Shown here one piece after another: positions 41,960 to 54,383 of a DNA stretch of 64,000 nucleotides. The notes beneath the pieces were generated by a model that worked only from the letters and a program-made list of their open reading frames with translations, had not been told where the DNA came from and did not search any database. The position numbers and the translations under genes were made by a program. Origin of the DNA: Azadirachta indica (lineage: Eukaryota; Streptophyta; Magnoliopsida; Sapindales; Meliaceae); assembly GCA_022749755.1 (NCBI GenBank), contig CM040452.1, positions 22,768,773 through 22,832,772 on the forward strand, in the 5' to 3' direction. Positions within the stretch are counted from its first letter, which is position 1. Every line of letters begins with the position of its first letter.

Positions 41960-42723
41960 GTTGTGCAAATTATAACGGCCTGCCGCGGCCTAAAGCCCAT
42001 TACTGTGCGGGTTGTGCCAGTCCATTTATTTGAAGAGCAGTCCAGCACTACCCAGAAAGCCCATGTACAGTAAACCACTATCAAAAATTAAATATTATTT
42101 ATAATTTTTTTTAATTTTCTTGATATCTTAGAATTTAAAAATTAATTTCAATCATTTGAAAGTTATTGAAAATTGAATAATGATGTATAATGTATTACTT
42201 ATTATATTAAAAATAACAATAATTAAACAAACAAATCAAATTAACAATAATAATATATTTAGTAAATTATAAATTGTCTACATTTATTTATTAATTAAAT
42301 TAAAATTTTGAATGACAATATTCATAATAATGAATAATTAAAATTTTTTTAATATAATGACTAATTATATTGTTATTATAATTTAATCGTATGTTCTTTG
42401 CATTTGTTAATTTATTAAATTGAATTTTTGAATGACAATATTTATAGTAATGAATAATTAAAATTTATTTCTAAATATAATGACAAATTAAATTTTGATC
42501 ATAATTTAATATTGTATTCTTTAAATTCATATATGTTCAATTATTCATATAAGATATGAAATACATATTGATTGATTATACTTAAGTGTAATCAATATAA
42601 TATAAATATATAGCAAACGTAATTAATCAAGAAAAATTATAAATATTTAGTTGAATAATATAAATTTATAGTACAATATGATGATTAATTAGATTATGAT
42701 AACAAATTAACAACTTAATCAAT

Positions 42724-42770
<47 letters not shown>

Positions 42771-43530
42771 CATTGAAATGCATAATATAATGATCTATTA
42801 TACTTATTTGTATTTTATCTATGCCTCTAAGGAAGTAATTTCTTAAAAATTTATTCAAACAATTTAAACTTATAACAAAATATGATGACAAATTATATTT
42901 TAACTTTAGTTGAATCACGTTTTCTAAATTTTTAATTCTAAATGTTCATATACGTATAATTAAAAATATATAATGCTATGACTAAATTATACTTAATTAC
43001 AATTAAATTAATACAAAACCATTAGCAATTATAAAAAATGAAGTAAATTTGTAAAAGTTTGCTTGAGATAATATAACAATAAACGAACTCTATATTAAAA
43101 TACATAAAATTATTTTATTATTAATTTTATGTTATTAAAATACATAAAAAAAATGAAATTATGCTTAGATTATTTAACTAGTTTGCATTAATAATAACTT
43201 AAAAAAATATATATTCTTTTTATTAAAAGATTTTATTTAATTATTATGATAAATAAGTAAAATTGACCTAATGGTAGAGTATTATTGTGTTTTATTAAGT
43301 CATGGGTTTGACTTGCAGTGTTTACAAATTTTATAAAAGCCAGTGGCCCATCGAAGCCAGCTCATCACGGGCTAGCACGGCACAATGGGTTAGACCAGTC
43401 TGACCATTGTGCCGTGTTAGATTGTGCCTATATGGTCCATGGACCGTGTTGTCTTGTGTTAAAACCATTGATGGCCGTGTTCATGTGAGAATGGGCTGGA
43501 CCAGCCCATTTTCTACCTCTATCCCATAGC
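41960..43530. mobile_element. Candidate hAT-like non-autonomous element (~1.5 kb)
   Basis: Both ends are short GC-rich blocks rich in GGCC/CGGC/GCCC words (about 41975-42065 and 43340-43515) that bracket ~1.25 kb of extremely AT-rich DNA without an ORF. The right end ends in GGACCAGCCCATTTTCTACC; its reverse complement (GGTAGAAAATGGGC) resembles common plant hAT ends. The left end has TATGGTTGTGCAAA followed by ACGGCC. The ends match each other only loosely and no 8-bp target duplication was found. Confidence 0.4.
42724..42770. repeat. Compound (TA)n(GA)n microsatellite
   Basis: (TA)n passes into (GA)n, as at 6442 and 9629. Confidence 0.95.
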
Positions 43531-43648
43531 ATCCATAAAAAAAAAAAGGAAGTAAATAGAGAGGCAATTAAGAGATGACAGTAATAGAAAAAAAAAATTT
43601 ATAAGGAAAGTCTAAATTTACCAAAAAAAATTGAGTTGAAAATTATAA

Positions 43649-44197
43649 AATGGGGTATTTTTATATAGCTATCGAAGTTACGTGAAAATCACAGGCAAAG
43701 AGAAAGTTTGTAAAAATTTATAAAGAATTCTCCTACTACAATATTTTTATTCAACTGACAGTGTGTTGACCATTAGAAAAGTATTAAATGACTAAAATAA
43801 CCCCATCAATACATATTAATGAAATTCTAACCCTAAATATCTTTACCTATTCACTTTTTTTTTAATCAACCTACTACAAAGTTACATAGCACTTTGAATT
43901 CATGAATTTTTTTATTTGTGATAATATTATTGTTATTGTTGTTCTTGTTCTATTTATTTTTTGATTTATTTTTATTTTTATTGAAGAATAGACAATAATA
44001 ACGATTGTTATATGAAAAGGGTAAAAAAAAAAAAACATTTTTTATTTTTTAATTTTTCTTATTATCATTAATTTATTATAAAAACATAATAAAATAATAA
44101 TATTATTCAATCTCAAAAAAATAAAATAATAATAATAAGAAGAAAAAATAAAAAAATAAAAAGTTGAATCTTTTTTTACTATTTTCATACAACAAAA

Positions 44198-44245
<48 letters not shown>

Positions 44246-44490
44246 ACATGAATCTTTGCTATGTTTGATTTAATGGACTAAGAATTTAAACGAAAAAATA
44301 AATAAGTCAAAAAAGAATAAGATTAAGATTTTATTAATATATATTCATGAGATTATTTTAATCATTTAACGCTTTTCTCACAATCAATTAGATAAAAAAC
44401 TGTAATAGGAGAGGTTCCTGTAAATTTTCACAAATGTTTTTGATACATGTGATTTTCACATACTTCAAGAGAGGGATATGAAAATACTCA
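43649..44490. mobile_element. ~840-bp foldback element (near-complete palindrome)
   Basis: The outer arms are inverted copies. On the left, GTTACGTGAAAATCACAGG, AGAAAAGTATTAAATGACTA and AATACATATTAATGAAATTC are matched on the right by CATGTGATTTTCACATACTT, TAATCATTTAACGCTTTTCT and GATTTTATTAATATATATTC. The pairing continues inward: GTTATATGAAAAGGGTAAAA pairs with TTTTTACTATTTTCATACAA, and the T-rich/A-rich blocks at 44040-44075 and 44118-44160 also pair. The centre is near 44070-44100. A (TTA)n expansion (44198-44243) has lengthened the right arm. No coding capacity. Confidence 0.75.
44198..44243. repeat. (TTA)n microsatellite
   Basis: About 15 uninterrupted trinucleotide units, inside the right arm of the foldback element. 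Confidence 0.95.
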
Positions 44491-45580
44491 TTGAAAACTT
44501 CATAAAATTAAGTTCAAATTGTTTCTTTAACGTCAAAATTTAAAATCTAAGTTTATATAATTATAATTTTAAAAATATCTTTATAAATTTTATTTATTTT
44601 TATTTTAAATTGATCTAATTATTTATAAAGATAAAACCAATCCAAACACTAATTTTAGAGAACTAAATTCAAATATAATTAAATTTTTTGTTTCAAAATT
44701 TTCACATTTATTCAGATTTTAGTTCGATTAGATCATTCTAAGATCATACACATTAAGAATAAATTGCTGTTTGATGAAACATTGCCATGTAGTATATGTA
44801 ATTGAAGTTTGATGAAACATTATCACGCTTGTAATTAATTCAGGTGAAATTATAATGACTAATAACGTGAGACTCAGCTACAATATATTGAATGTTTTCT
44901 TTTTTTTTCTTTTTTACTTTTTTTTATTATTTTGCAACATAAAACCTAGTATACTATGTAGAAGTTCAAAATATTTTAATTTAATGTTTGAAATTTAAGA
45001 CAAATGTTAAAATTTTAAAACATGAAATATCTAAAATAACAAAGTGTATATAATGATATATTGATTGTGTTGCAGTCAATCACATCAATGTAAATTTTGT
45101 TTAAAAATTAATCTGTAAATAATTAAAATTTTATTTTATTTTTGCATAAGTGAGATAAAGAAAATTTTATTGATCAAGAATAAATGAGCAAGTGACTGAA
45201 TAGTATTAATTAAAAAAATAAGTGTTTAAAAATTTAGTGAGAAAATAAGTGTTTAAAAATTTAGTGAGAATTAAAATTTGTGCTCTTACGAATAATGGAA
45301 ATGGTTATGTTAGACTGTTAATGATTAGTAGTGTGTTACTACATCATAATTAGGCCAGGTCTACCATCAAAGGCCCACTTCTAAGGCCCAAAATAGTAAG
45401 ACCCGAGAACTGACAAACCCAACAACCCATAAGATGTCAAAGGAAACACAAGCTCTAATAGTAGACACCCACCTAATACCTTAGTTGTATTTTAATGCGG
45501 CAATCTACAAAGAAAAGACAAAGTTATAATATGATAAGGGATTGTTAAAGAGAACTTTTCACGAGAGCCAGAAACTATTG
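44491..45580. other. Intergenic
   Basis: AT-rich, with a 27-bp tandem duplication at 45216-45269 (AAATAAGTGTTTAAAAATTT unit). From ~45350 the composition becomes more balanced, likely the decayed upstream part of the retrotransposon that follows. Confidence 0.45.
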
Positions 45581-45802
45581 CTTTACAATTCTCGATTAAA
45601 GTTATTTTTTGGTAAGTTGATGTCTAGATAGAATGGTCCATATATTGTTCATAAGGTTTTTTCTTATGGTGTAGTTGAGTTAGTCAAAGAGCAAGGAAGA
45701 GAACCTTTCAAAGTGAATGGGCATCGTTTGAAGCCATACCTTAATGCCATTAAGGACTTGACAAGCATGGATCTCAATCTTGTGGATCCACTTGATGCTT
45801 GA
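45581..45802 (+). pseudogene. Ty3/gypsy polyprotein: C-terminal end of integrase
   Basis: One frame runs 74 codons with a single internal stop (TAG at 45629-45631). It reads RLKLFFGKLMSR, stop, NGPYIVHKVFSYGVVELV and EPFKVNGHRLKPYL. This is the hallmark end of plant gypsy integrases (LFPGKL.SRW.GP....VFPYG.VE...FKVNGQRLKPY). The stop falls exactly where family members carry tryptophan, so a single TGG to TAG change explains it. The upstream pol is missing or unrecognisable. Athila/Tat-like affinity is likely but not proven. Confidence 0.75.
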
Positions 45803-48800
45803 AAGATGAAAATACTTGTCTGGATGAAGACGTTAAACTTAGCATTGTTTGGGAGGCAAATTATGTTTTTTTAAAAAAAAGAATAAAGAAGAAGAGAAGT
45901 TGAATTCAATCTTGCTTCAACCTAAAGAGTTTTGCGCATCAAATTAGGTGTTTTTTGTCCTTTTTCCCCTTCTATTATTTGCTTTGAAAGTAATTTTATT
46001 ACCACCATTTTGCTTTAATTTAATCATTTTATACTTTTTGATCAAGAAACATTAAAGAAAAAAATAGATTTAAGTTTATTGGTGGGGTTTGAACTTTTTA
46101 TTTAGGTATTAGTTGTTTCAAACCTTGTATAGCCTAAAAAATTTCAAAAAAAAATTGTTTTAGTCTTTTAAATCCTTCCTTGCCAAGTGACAACATGTCA
46201 ATTTGGAATTCATGTGTTATTAAGCAAAGATTATTATTTTATCCTTGTTTTAACTCTATTTCATTAGTTATGCTTCACAATTATATGCACTTTATACCAT
46301 AATTGATTTGACTCTTGATTTGATGAATTCACATAATTAGAAAATGATATACAAGATAGTGTAAACTCGTATAACTGTATTTGTGAGCTTTTGTGCTCTT
46401 AGCCTTCATTTTCGAGTGTTATATGTTGATTTTACATTTTCTTGTCATCTTTTTATTCTAATGATCTTATTACATTTGACTTGGCTAATTAACTTAATTG
46501 TGTATGCTTTGGATTATGATGTATAAGAAATGATTTTAGGCCATATTTAAATTGTTTGAGCCTTTCTAACTTACCATTTACATATTCTTCCTCAATTAAC
46601 CACTTTGAGCCTTATGTTTTTTTTCTTTCTTTCATAAACTTAACAATGACCAAAATTGATGGCTGAAATTACTATCTTTATCCTTGTGAGCTATCTTGGA
46701 TTTGCAATGACAGATGTTTCAAAATAAGTTTGGCGGTTGTTGTATGTTGTTTTATGCTTAGTATTAAAATGTTTCTATCATCGAACACAAAAAAAAAAGG
46801 AGAAAAAGAGAAAACAAAAAGAAGAAGAAGGGAAGTATAGGGCAAAGCCTTGTTTTTACTATGTAACCGGAACTCATGCCTAAGTAAATATTAAGTACTT
46901 GCGTCAAAAGGTAAAGTAAGGCTAAAGCAAAAAAAAACGTTGTTAAGGCTGAAGGTGAAATTTTCTATAAAAAAAAGGGTTGTTGTGCTTTGGAAAGGAA
47001 AGAAAAGAAGGTGAAAATGAATGTATGGTTGTGAAATATATTTGCAAGCAAAAAGGAGAATTTGATAATAGGTGCACATGTTGTTGAATTCTTAGCTTTG
47101 CCTTATCATTTTTCCACTATTTCCATAAACACCTTACCTTCTAGCCGCATTACAACCTTAAGAAAAGTCCTAATTGATTTTGTATGATTGTATGATTTAT
47201 TTGTATCCATTTATATAAAAGTTAAGTTGTAGCATTCCATTCATGAGATCACCATCATTAATACATTAGACATAGTGTATTTTATATTTTGTACAAGAGT
47301 TTTGTTTTCCATTGAAAATCTAAATAATGCTTGTCTTGTATATGCCTGAGCAATAATCTAATCTTTGAGTACATTTCATTAAAAGTGATTATCCTTGTAA
47401 AGTTTAGAGTTAAACCATCTATACATGCTATAATCTGATGATGTGAAGGATGATATGAAAGATGACAATCAATCAATGGCTATCGCACACTACACACGAG
47501 CATAATTTATGAAATATTGTTAGCACCTGGATGATTAAATGATTGAGTTTAATTCTTATGTTCTTATTAACTATGAAGCCATGAAGTATGAAAGTTAGTT
47601 TTTATTTAATAAGTTTTTCATTTTAGTTCTGCCTTAATGACTAGCAAAAATTAAGTTTCATGGTATTTGATATGCTTATTAATTCGCATTCGTTATTGTC
47701 TTATATTTCTCATTCTTAACCATTAGTTCTGGTTCGTTTTGATGTTTTTTAATCGTATTTTGTGCTTTATAAGTGTCTCGAAGCAAAAAGCCTATAATCG
47801 AGCTTAATTGAAGGGAAATCGAGCATTTCGATATTAAGTGTTTCAATGAAAAGACACGAAAATGAGCACAAGTGCGTATCCCCAAGCCTTCCTATCGATG
47901 TCGGGCTTAAGGAGCAGAAATAAATGTGTAGAATATGTTGTACTAAAATAGTTATAACTTTGTCTACAAAACTCATAATCACGTTTTGTTTATTGCCTTG
48001 GAAACTAGAGATTCAGAGTTTCAATTTGATATGTCACGGTAATAGCTATGACATAGTGCCATGCCCTCTATTTTTCCTCGCACCAAGAAGTAAGGCAACA
48101 AGGGTGGCGCGACGGCCCTCAACCACTATCACGTACTCGCACCCTTTGTCAACCCAATGACGTTTTTTAAATCAATTTTGGCCCTTAGATCTTTCTTTGA
48201 TGGCTAGATTTAGAAAATTTTAGGTTTTTCACATTTTTCTTGGTTATGCCAACCTTCTAGACAAAGTAGAAATGAGTTTTTAACAAAAAAGAACATTTTT
48301 TTGGGGGGAAAAATTTTCGGAAGAAGACTTGGCCTATAGCAAAAAATATCACGAGTTCATAGATGGAGATTAAAGACTTATTGATTTTATTTCTCTTTTT
48401 CATGTCTTTTACTTGTGATTTTAGGTTTTTACTCATGTATTCAAGTAGTTATACTTCTTATTTAGGGTGAAAAGATGAAACCTTAATCGTATATATTTAT
48501 AGGTATTTGTTTGATTGTGGATTATTGGAATTTGGTAAAGTGATGATCATTTATATTGTGTCTATTGTTTAGTGTTACTTAATTGAATAATTTAGGATTT
48601 GTAACTTTAATTATTACATGCTTCAATAATTTGAGAGTGCTAACTTAGACTTTGAATTTGTTCAATGATTTGGCAATGACAGCCTGGACTTTGAATAAGT
48701 AATCCATTAATGCAAATCTAAGAACTGCACCAATCCAAGGATTGAATTACAACCTTTATTATTCAATTATGGAACACATTGATGCAAGGTTTGAGGACCA

Positions 48801-49370
48801 TCCCAATCCCTTACCTTGATACTTCTTATATAAATAAATTGCGTTGGCATGATAACTATACCAATTTGATTGTTAATAGGATATTTTGTTATTTTCATAA
48901 CAACTAATGCGTTGTTGGCATGTTAACAATTGCCCAAGTCAAGTGTTATTGCATATTCTAAGATAAACAAATTAAATCCCACATCAAGATTAACGTATAA
49001 TCAATGGAAAGCCGATGTGTGAACATGTTCATCACATGTAAGAAAACCATCTCTAGCCTAAGTTCCATGACTTTTAAATTACACTTAATATCCTAAATAT
49101 GACAATCAATGGTGGATTTTTGAGTCCTAAACCTAAATTCCCCTAATCTATCCCTTTAATCAATTTAGCTATTTTAGTTTATTTAGTTATCAGCTTATTT
49201 TAATTTTTTATTATTCAAATCACCACTCAACTTCATTCAACCTAAGTTCCATTAGTTACGAAATGCTAATTTTCTTATTCCTTATAGAATCGACCTTACA
49301 GAATACTTATTGTGCTATGGCCGATTCATATACTTGCAAGTTTAAAATTAAAACGAATGACAATGCACAG
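45803..49370 (+). mobile_element. 3' non-coding part and probable 3' LTR of the gypsy element
   Basis: After the integrase end comes a long non-coding stretch with a purine-rich run at about 46790-46835. Near the end, TTATTCCTTATAGAATCGAC and GGCCGATTCATATACTTGCA resemble the terminal part of Athila/Tat-type LTRs (CCTTGTGGGATCGACC motif). The exact LTR start was not found; the end is placed near 49370. The missing 5' half means no LTR pair can be compared. Confidence 0.45.
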
Positions 49371-49559
49371 TGGACTGTTAAATAGTACCAACAGCGATAT
49401 TTTTGAATTTGAATTCAAATAGTCAGTAACAGTGGTTAGACTAAAAATGTAAGGTTTTCAAAACTTAAAAAATGAACTAAAATGTAAGTTTTTCGAAGTT
49501 TGTTCCCAACGGCTATAAACGGCTAATAACGACTATCAATGAGCATATTTTATTTTCAC

Positions 49560-50250
49560 TATAAATACTAACTAAAACTCATTTGAAAATAAGACTTGCT
49601 AGCTTGAAAAATTAAGATTATATTTTTACGAGTCATTTTGAGTTTATACTCGCAAATTGTATTTCAAATTCAATTACCTACTCTATATTTCACTTGTATT
49701 ATTCTTTAAAAAGAATGTTTATATCTTCCATGATAAAATTATTTCATCAAGTTACTTTCATTGTAATTCTTGAGAGGTTAAGTGTGAAGGAAGCACACTT
49801 AATATTAAGATTTAAGTGACACCGTAAGTTACTTGGTTGTTAAAGTTGATGTAACACCCATGAAGATCTTGTGTAAAGTTTAAGTGGCATCTGTGAAGTC
49901 CACTTAAACTTGTAATTGTTTGCCTTAGGTTTAGAGGCACAATTAGTGGAATCCTCAAGTGGGTTGGTTTGGAGGCGTGGATGTATGTCAGAGTTTGTCG
50001 AACCACATAAAAATCATTATGTTAGAATTTTCTTTCCCTCTTTTTTTATGTTTGTAATTGTTTCACGCATTTTCTCATACACTTGAATTTGATTTGTCAC
50101 AATTAATTTATTATTTATTTAAATTGTGTATTGAATTTTTATTTTAGAATTTAGAAGATTTAATTTAATTGAGATAAAATTTGGGTTACATATTTAATTT
50201 GTTATTTTTATAAACTCAATTCACCCCCTTTTTAGGTTGCCTTAGTAGTA
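49560..50250 (+). mobile_element. Copia-like LTR fragment
   Basis: Contains the string of motifs typical of a plant Ty1/copia LTR 3' part: TTCTTGAGAGGTTAAGTGTG, TGGAATCCTCAAGTGGGTTG, GGAGGCGTGGATGTATGTC, CGAACCACATAAAAATCATT and, at the end, ACTCAATTCACCCCC. No primer-binding site or coding region follows in good condition, so this is a solo or truncated LTR. The start coordinate is approximate. Confidence 0.55.
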
Positions 50251-50289
50251 TTTCAGATTTTAGACCTGTGCCTATATTATGCAAATCTA

Positions 50290-50930
50290 CTTTGATTTAG
50301 AGTCAGGGATTGAGTGAATGGGTTGCTATGGAATTAGATGACACTACTACACAAGATATTTTTTCTCATACCTTTATCGCTCGTTAGAGAGAGTTTGCAG
50401 CCACTCTTGATGATGTAGCTACCATTCTTAGTCTACTTGTGATTAGGGATGAAAACACTTAAACATTTAACTTTTCTGTTGTAGAGAAGGAAGTTGAAAA
50501 TCCCTTAGTTATCGCCTTTATGAAATGCAAGAGTTCTACCTATCCAACTTATTTGGATTGGACGAAATATTTTTGTAGCTCTATCGTGGACAAAACTTTT
50601 GTTCCAAGCTTGGGCTATCACTCAAGCCATTGTCTAGAGTATGATTCCTTTATGGTTAAGTAGTTATGTTTTTTGGAATAATTAGTGGACGTGATTTAGA
50701 AGCGAGTTTCTCCATGGGCAATTTGTTAAGCTCATGGTCACTTGTTTTCCTCTAATTGTTTTATATCTGATTATTCAGATGAAGTGGAGGGAGTTAATTG
50801 CCAAATTATAGATTTCCTATTTAATGGTCATTTTTTAGAAGTCTTTTTATTAAAACTCTTTCCTCATTATGTGTTCCCTTCTTTGGATGTCGTACATGTT
50901 ATTACAATTTAGTCCGTTTTTTAAAACTCA
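50290..50930 (+). pseudogene. Possible plant-mobile-domain (PMD) relic
   Basis: Frames here read FAATLDDVATILSLLVIRDE (about 50393-50452), then a segment with TYPTYLDWTKYF, and in a shifted frame WLSSYVFWNN. This order resembles the transposon-derived aminotransferase-like plant mobile domain (TL.DV....GLPV followed by a spaced WLS.YVFP block). Several stops and at least one frameshift are present, so it is not functional. A profile search is needed; the call is tentative. Confidence 0.4.
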
Positions 50931-52261
50931 AAACTTTTTGTTTGAGAATTTTTGAGCTTACCAAAAAACAACATATACTTTTATATATATAAGCAAACAA
51001 ATACAATACAAAGTGAAATAACAAGCTTGTGTTTTATGTCTTTAATTTGAGCTAAATTCACCTTTTCATTTCTTGATTAGACGGTGTATTTTGTGATCAT
51101 CAAAATCCGAGTTTGTGTAGCACTAAAGACAACATATACTTGCATATTTTATTCTTATAACATGAATAGGAGTAAAATAGTAATTACATCATATTTCATC
51201 CAAATGGATGTGATTAAAAAATAGATTAAGAGTTAAATGGATAATTTTCAAATTAATGACACTAAAATATTAGGCCAAATCTCAAAGACCTATAAGTCTT
51301 TTTCCTTGTTTTTATTCCCTATAAATAGATAGGTGCATGCCGACCACGTGTATTTAATCTTGAGTTGTTTAATAACAATTAATATATTCTTATTTTTGAT
51401 TATGTGGTCCTTTTAGTCTCCATAAAAAATACAAAAATTGTGTGATTTTCAAAGGTGAGAATTTTTTTTTTCCCTTTTGTACAACTTTTATGGTTATATA
51501 ACATTACTTGCCAACTATGTACCAGCACATTTACAACTATTTGACAGTATGTTAATAAGGACAAATTATGGTCCCATTCTTTTGAGCACTGCTTTTATAT
51601 ATAATAGATTTAACAGAGTAGATATACTTAAGATTATAGTTACTTAAATTAGGTATTCCATAATCCAAATTAAGAAACACAATTATGTGAATCAATTGTA
51701 GTATAATTAATATTCCCACAAGGTCTATCCCATAGAGAATTGCTCATAATGATCAAATTAGATCTGGTCTTGCTTCCATTTTTTCAATCATTCTAGATAC
51801 AATTTATTAAATATTGGATTTTTCATTATTTAACTTGTGTATCTTCGTCACTTGTAGAGATTTATTATTTAATAAATGACTGAAAAATGATTCACTGATC
51901 CAATTATAATCTTTGTACATAAATAAGCAAAGCATTCAAAGTCATACTTACCTTACTTTTTCTATTCGTCTAGAGAGAATTCCTCTTAGATTCTAGTAAT
52001 CCTATATTCCAACAAAATGATTTCAATAAATGGTCGAATCGTGAATAGAGAACTATATTAGCAACCTACCTAATTTTACTGTAGAAATTTTCAAGATCAA
52101 CAATTGGACCTTACAATTAGAAATAACTTTTCTTTATTAAAGAAAGATATTACTTGATTCATTTTCATATCACTCATGATATATATAATAACTCAAGTGT
52201 CCATTTCAAATGCCCTAATTTTGCACGACTAGGTTTTGAAAATCCATGAGAAGTAACTGGT
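50931..52261. other. Intergenic
   Basis: AT-rich non-coding sequence. No gene or terminal repeat recognised. Confidence 0.45.
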
Positions 52262-52890
52262 TGTATTGTATGTACTAGTTTTGGATTTCTGTGGATTTTA
52301 AAATAATCTGTTTTTACTGTACTACAAAAATAATTAGTTTTGAAGAAAATCAGTCTATTGTATGATAAATTTTATTTTTAAAAGTGTTGTGAATTTCAAA
52401 AACAATTTTATGTATTTGGTAAATTTTATATTAAAATGTTGTAATAATTTTAATTACCACAATATACATAGCTAATAATGATAAATAAAATTTAATTATA
52501 AGTATTTGTTTTTATACACACAAACACACAAGCATACTACCTTAAAATAATTTATGGCAAAAAATATAAAATTTTTAATTATATTTTCAAAAAATAAAAA
52601 AGTAATACGTAATAAAAAATATTTTAATTTAAATAAATTTTATTTCCTAATTAAATTTGAAATTTACTAATTATTTTTGAGTTAATTTTGGGTTTTTGTA
52701 ATTTTAAGTGGCTATATTTTATGTTATATTTACAAATAAACTGTTTTTCAAACTCTTATTTTTCTGCTTTTCAAAATTTACTGTAACATAAGATTATTTT
52801 TTCAAAGGTGATTATAAAAAAAATTTTACCAACCACATAAATTAACTTTTGGCTACCAAAACCACTTTTATCATTTCTAACAGCAATTGA
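52262..52890. mobile_element. Dispersed MITE-like element, family 2 copy B
   Basis: Starts with GGATTTCTGTGGATTTTAAA and shares ordered blocks with the copies at 8672 and 55385: GATAAATTTTATTTTTAAAA then GTGTTGTGAATTTC, CTTAAAATAATTTATGGCAA, and a tail GGCTACCAAAACCACTTTT. No ORF. Confidence 0.5.
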
Positions 52891-53303
52891 CTACTTGTGC
52901 TTCTTGTATACATTACATGATAAAATGCCGTAGTTTCGACTTAGGCTTGTGCTTAGGCCCATAATCAATTTTTATATATCAATAACATGTAAACCATGCA
53001 CTAGATTCCATTGATTATGAATTACCTTTAGTGTGGCAATTAAATTCACCTATTGTAAAATAAGTAATGACACTTGGTATTGGTTGTTACTATTATGCCA
53101 AAATGCATTAAGCCCTATAAAGATAAGGTCATATAATAACAATCAAATTAGTATGGTTATCATGTTATCATAATTCATTTGTATCAAAACCATTCAAGAT
53201 AAGAGATCGATTTGGTCTTCAAATCTTGTATCAATATAGTCACTTCTATAAAAATAGTTTTTCTTAATAGATGGTTTCTTGATAAAAATGACTTCTGTTA
53301 TAA

Positions 53304-53403
53304 NNNNNNNNNNNNNNNNNNNNNNNNNNNNNNNNNNNNNNNNNNNNNNNNNNNNNNNNNNNNNNNNNNNNNNNNNNNNNNNNNNNNNNNNNNNNNNNNN
53401 NNN
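53304..53403. other. Assembly gap (100 N)
   Basis: Exactly 100 N, the conventional size for a gap of unknown length. Frames crossing it are artefacts. Confidence 0.99.
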
Positions 53404-53700
53404 CTCATACCAAAAGGCAACTAGTGAAGTCTCTGATAAATTGGCAGAAATAGAAGTGAAGATTGAGGGCTTGGGATATGTTGAGTGGGAATAATTACTT
53501 GTTGCCCACCAAGTGGAGGATGAATATGAGGGTGTCGGCTTTCATCACACTGAAATGAAGGCAGTGGCTTTGGGGTTCGTATCATTACCACATGGAAAGC
53601 CTGTAAGGGTAATTAAGAGTGTTAGTATTTGTGGGGTTTCCACTCAGCTTGCAAGTTAATTTCAACATTCATAGATACAAAATTAGTTGTTAAGGATGCC
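53404..53700 (+). other. Unrecognised coding-like segment next to the gap
   Basis: Right after the gap one frame reads SDKLAEIEVKIEGLGYVEWE, a stop, then LLVAHQVEDEYEGVGFHHTE and MKAVALGFVSLPHGKPVRVI. Composition is protein-like and GC-richer than the surroundings, with only one stop in ~75 codons. I do not recognise the family. It may be a gene remnant cut by the gap or part of a transposon. Confidence 0.3.
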
Positions 53701-54383
53701 AATAATTTCCACTTCAATGATGGCAAGGGCAGCTGCAGAGATATATGGTAGCTGAAGCTCATCATGGTGAATTCAATTGTGTAGAATTAAAGGGATTATA
53801 ATTTTAATTAGGACTAGATATAAATTTTGAAATGAGTAGTAGGAATACAAACTCTGCAGAAACTATTAGATATAAACTAAGACAATGTGATAGTATTGAT
53901 AAAAAAACAGTATCATATGACATCCAATACTAATATGTCACATCAGCTTTTATCTTGAAATTTGTACGGAGAGTTTGTATCTCTAACATTGTGTTTTCAG
54001 GTTAGTACAAAATTGTATACTAATTAAAACAGTACTTACCAGTACTTATATGAGTAACAACACTAGACATTTTAATGAATCTTTTTTAAAACGGATTCAA
54101 ACGGATAAAATAGTTATGCACTTTAATATATTTTTTTTAGCGCTTCTAAAGGAACTAAAATGTCAACATGAAAATGATATTATACAAAAAAACAAATAGA
54201 GCTAAGATGAAATTTAGTAGGTTAGAATAGATTGATCTTACTCATTTCTATCCAAGATGCCATAATATCCATGAAATGGTAACCAATTACACATTCATAT
54301 TCATTTAGTTTGAGCATTATCTTACATTGCTTTGATGAGGATTCTTCATATATACAACTTTACAGCTATGCTATTTAAGTTTC
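53701..54383. other. Intergenic
   Basis: No gene recognised. Ordinary AT-rich sequence up to the solo LTR. Confidence 0.45.

Noticed and set aside
43263..43320. tRNA-like stretch (CCTAATGGTAGAG ... GGGTTTGACTTGC)
   Set aside because: Box A and box B-like words are present, but no cloverleaf can be drawn with paired acceptor and anticodon stems; at most it is a SINE-like or tRNA-derived relic.
53212..53494. Frames spanning the run of N
   Set aside because: Translation through an assembly gap is meaningless.
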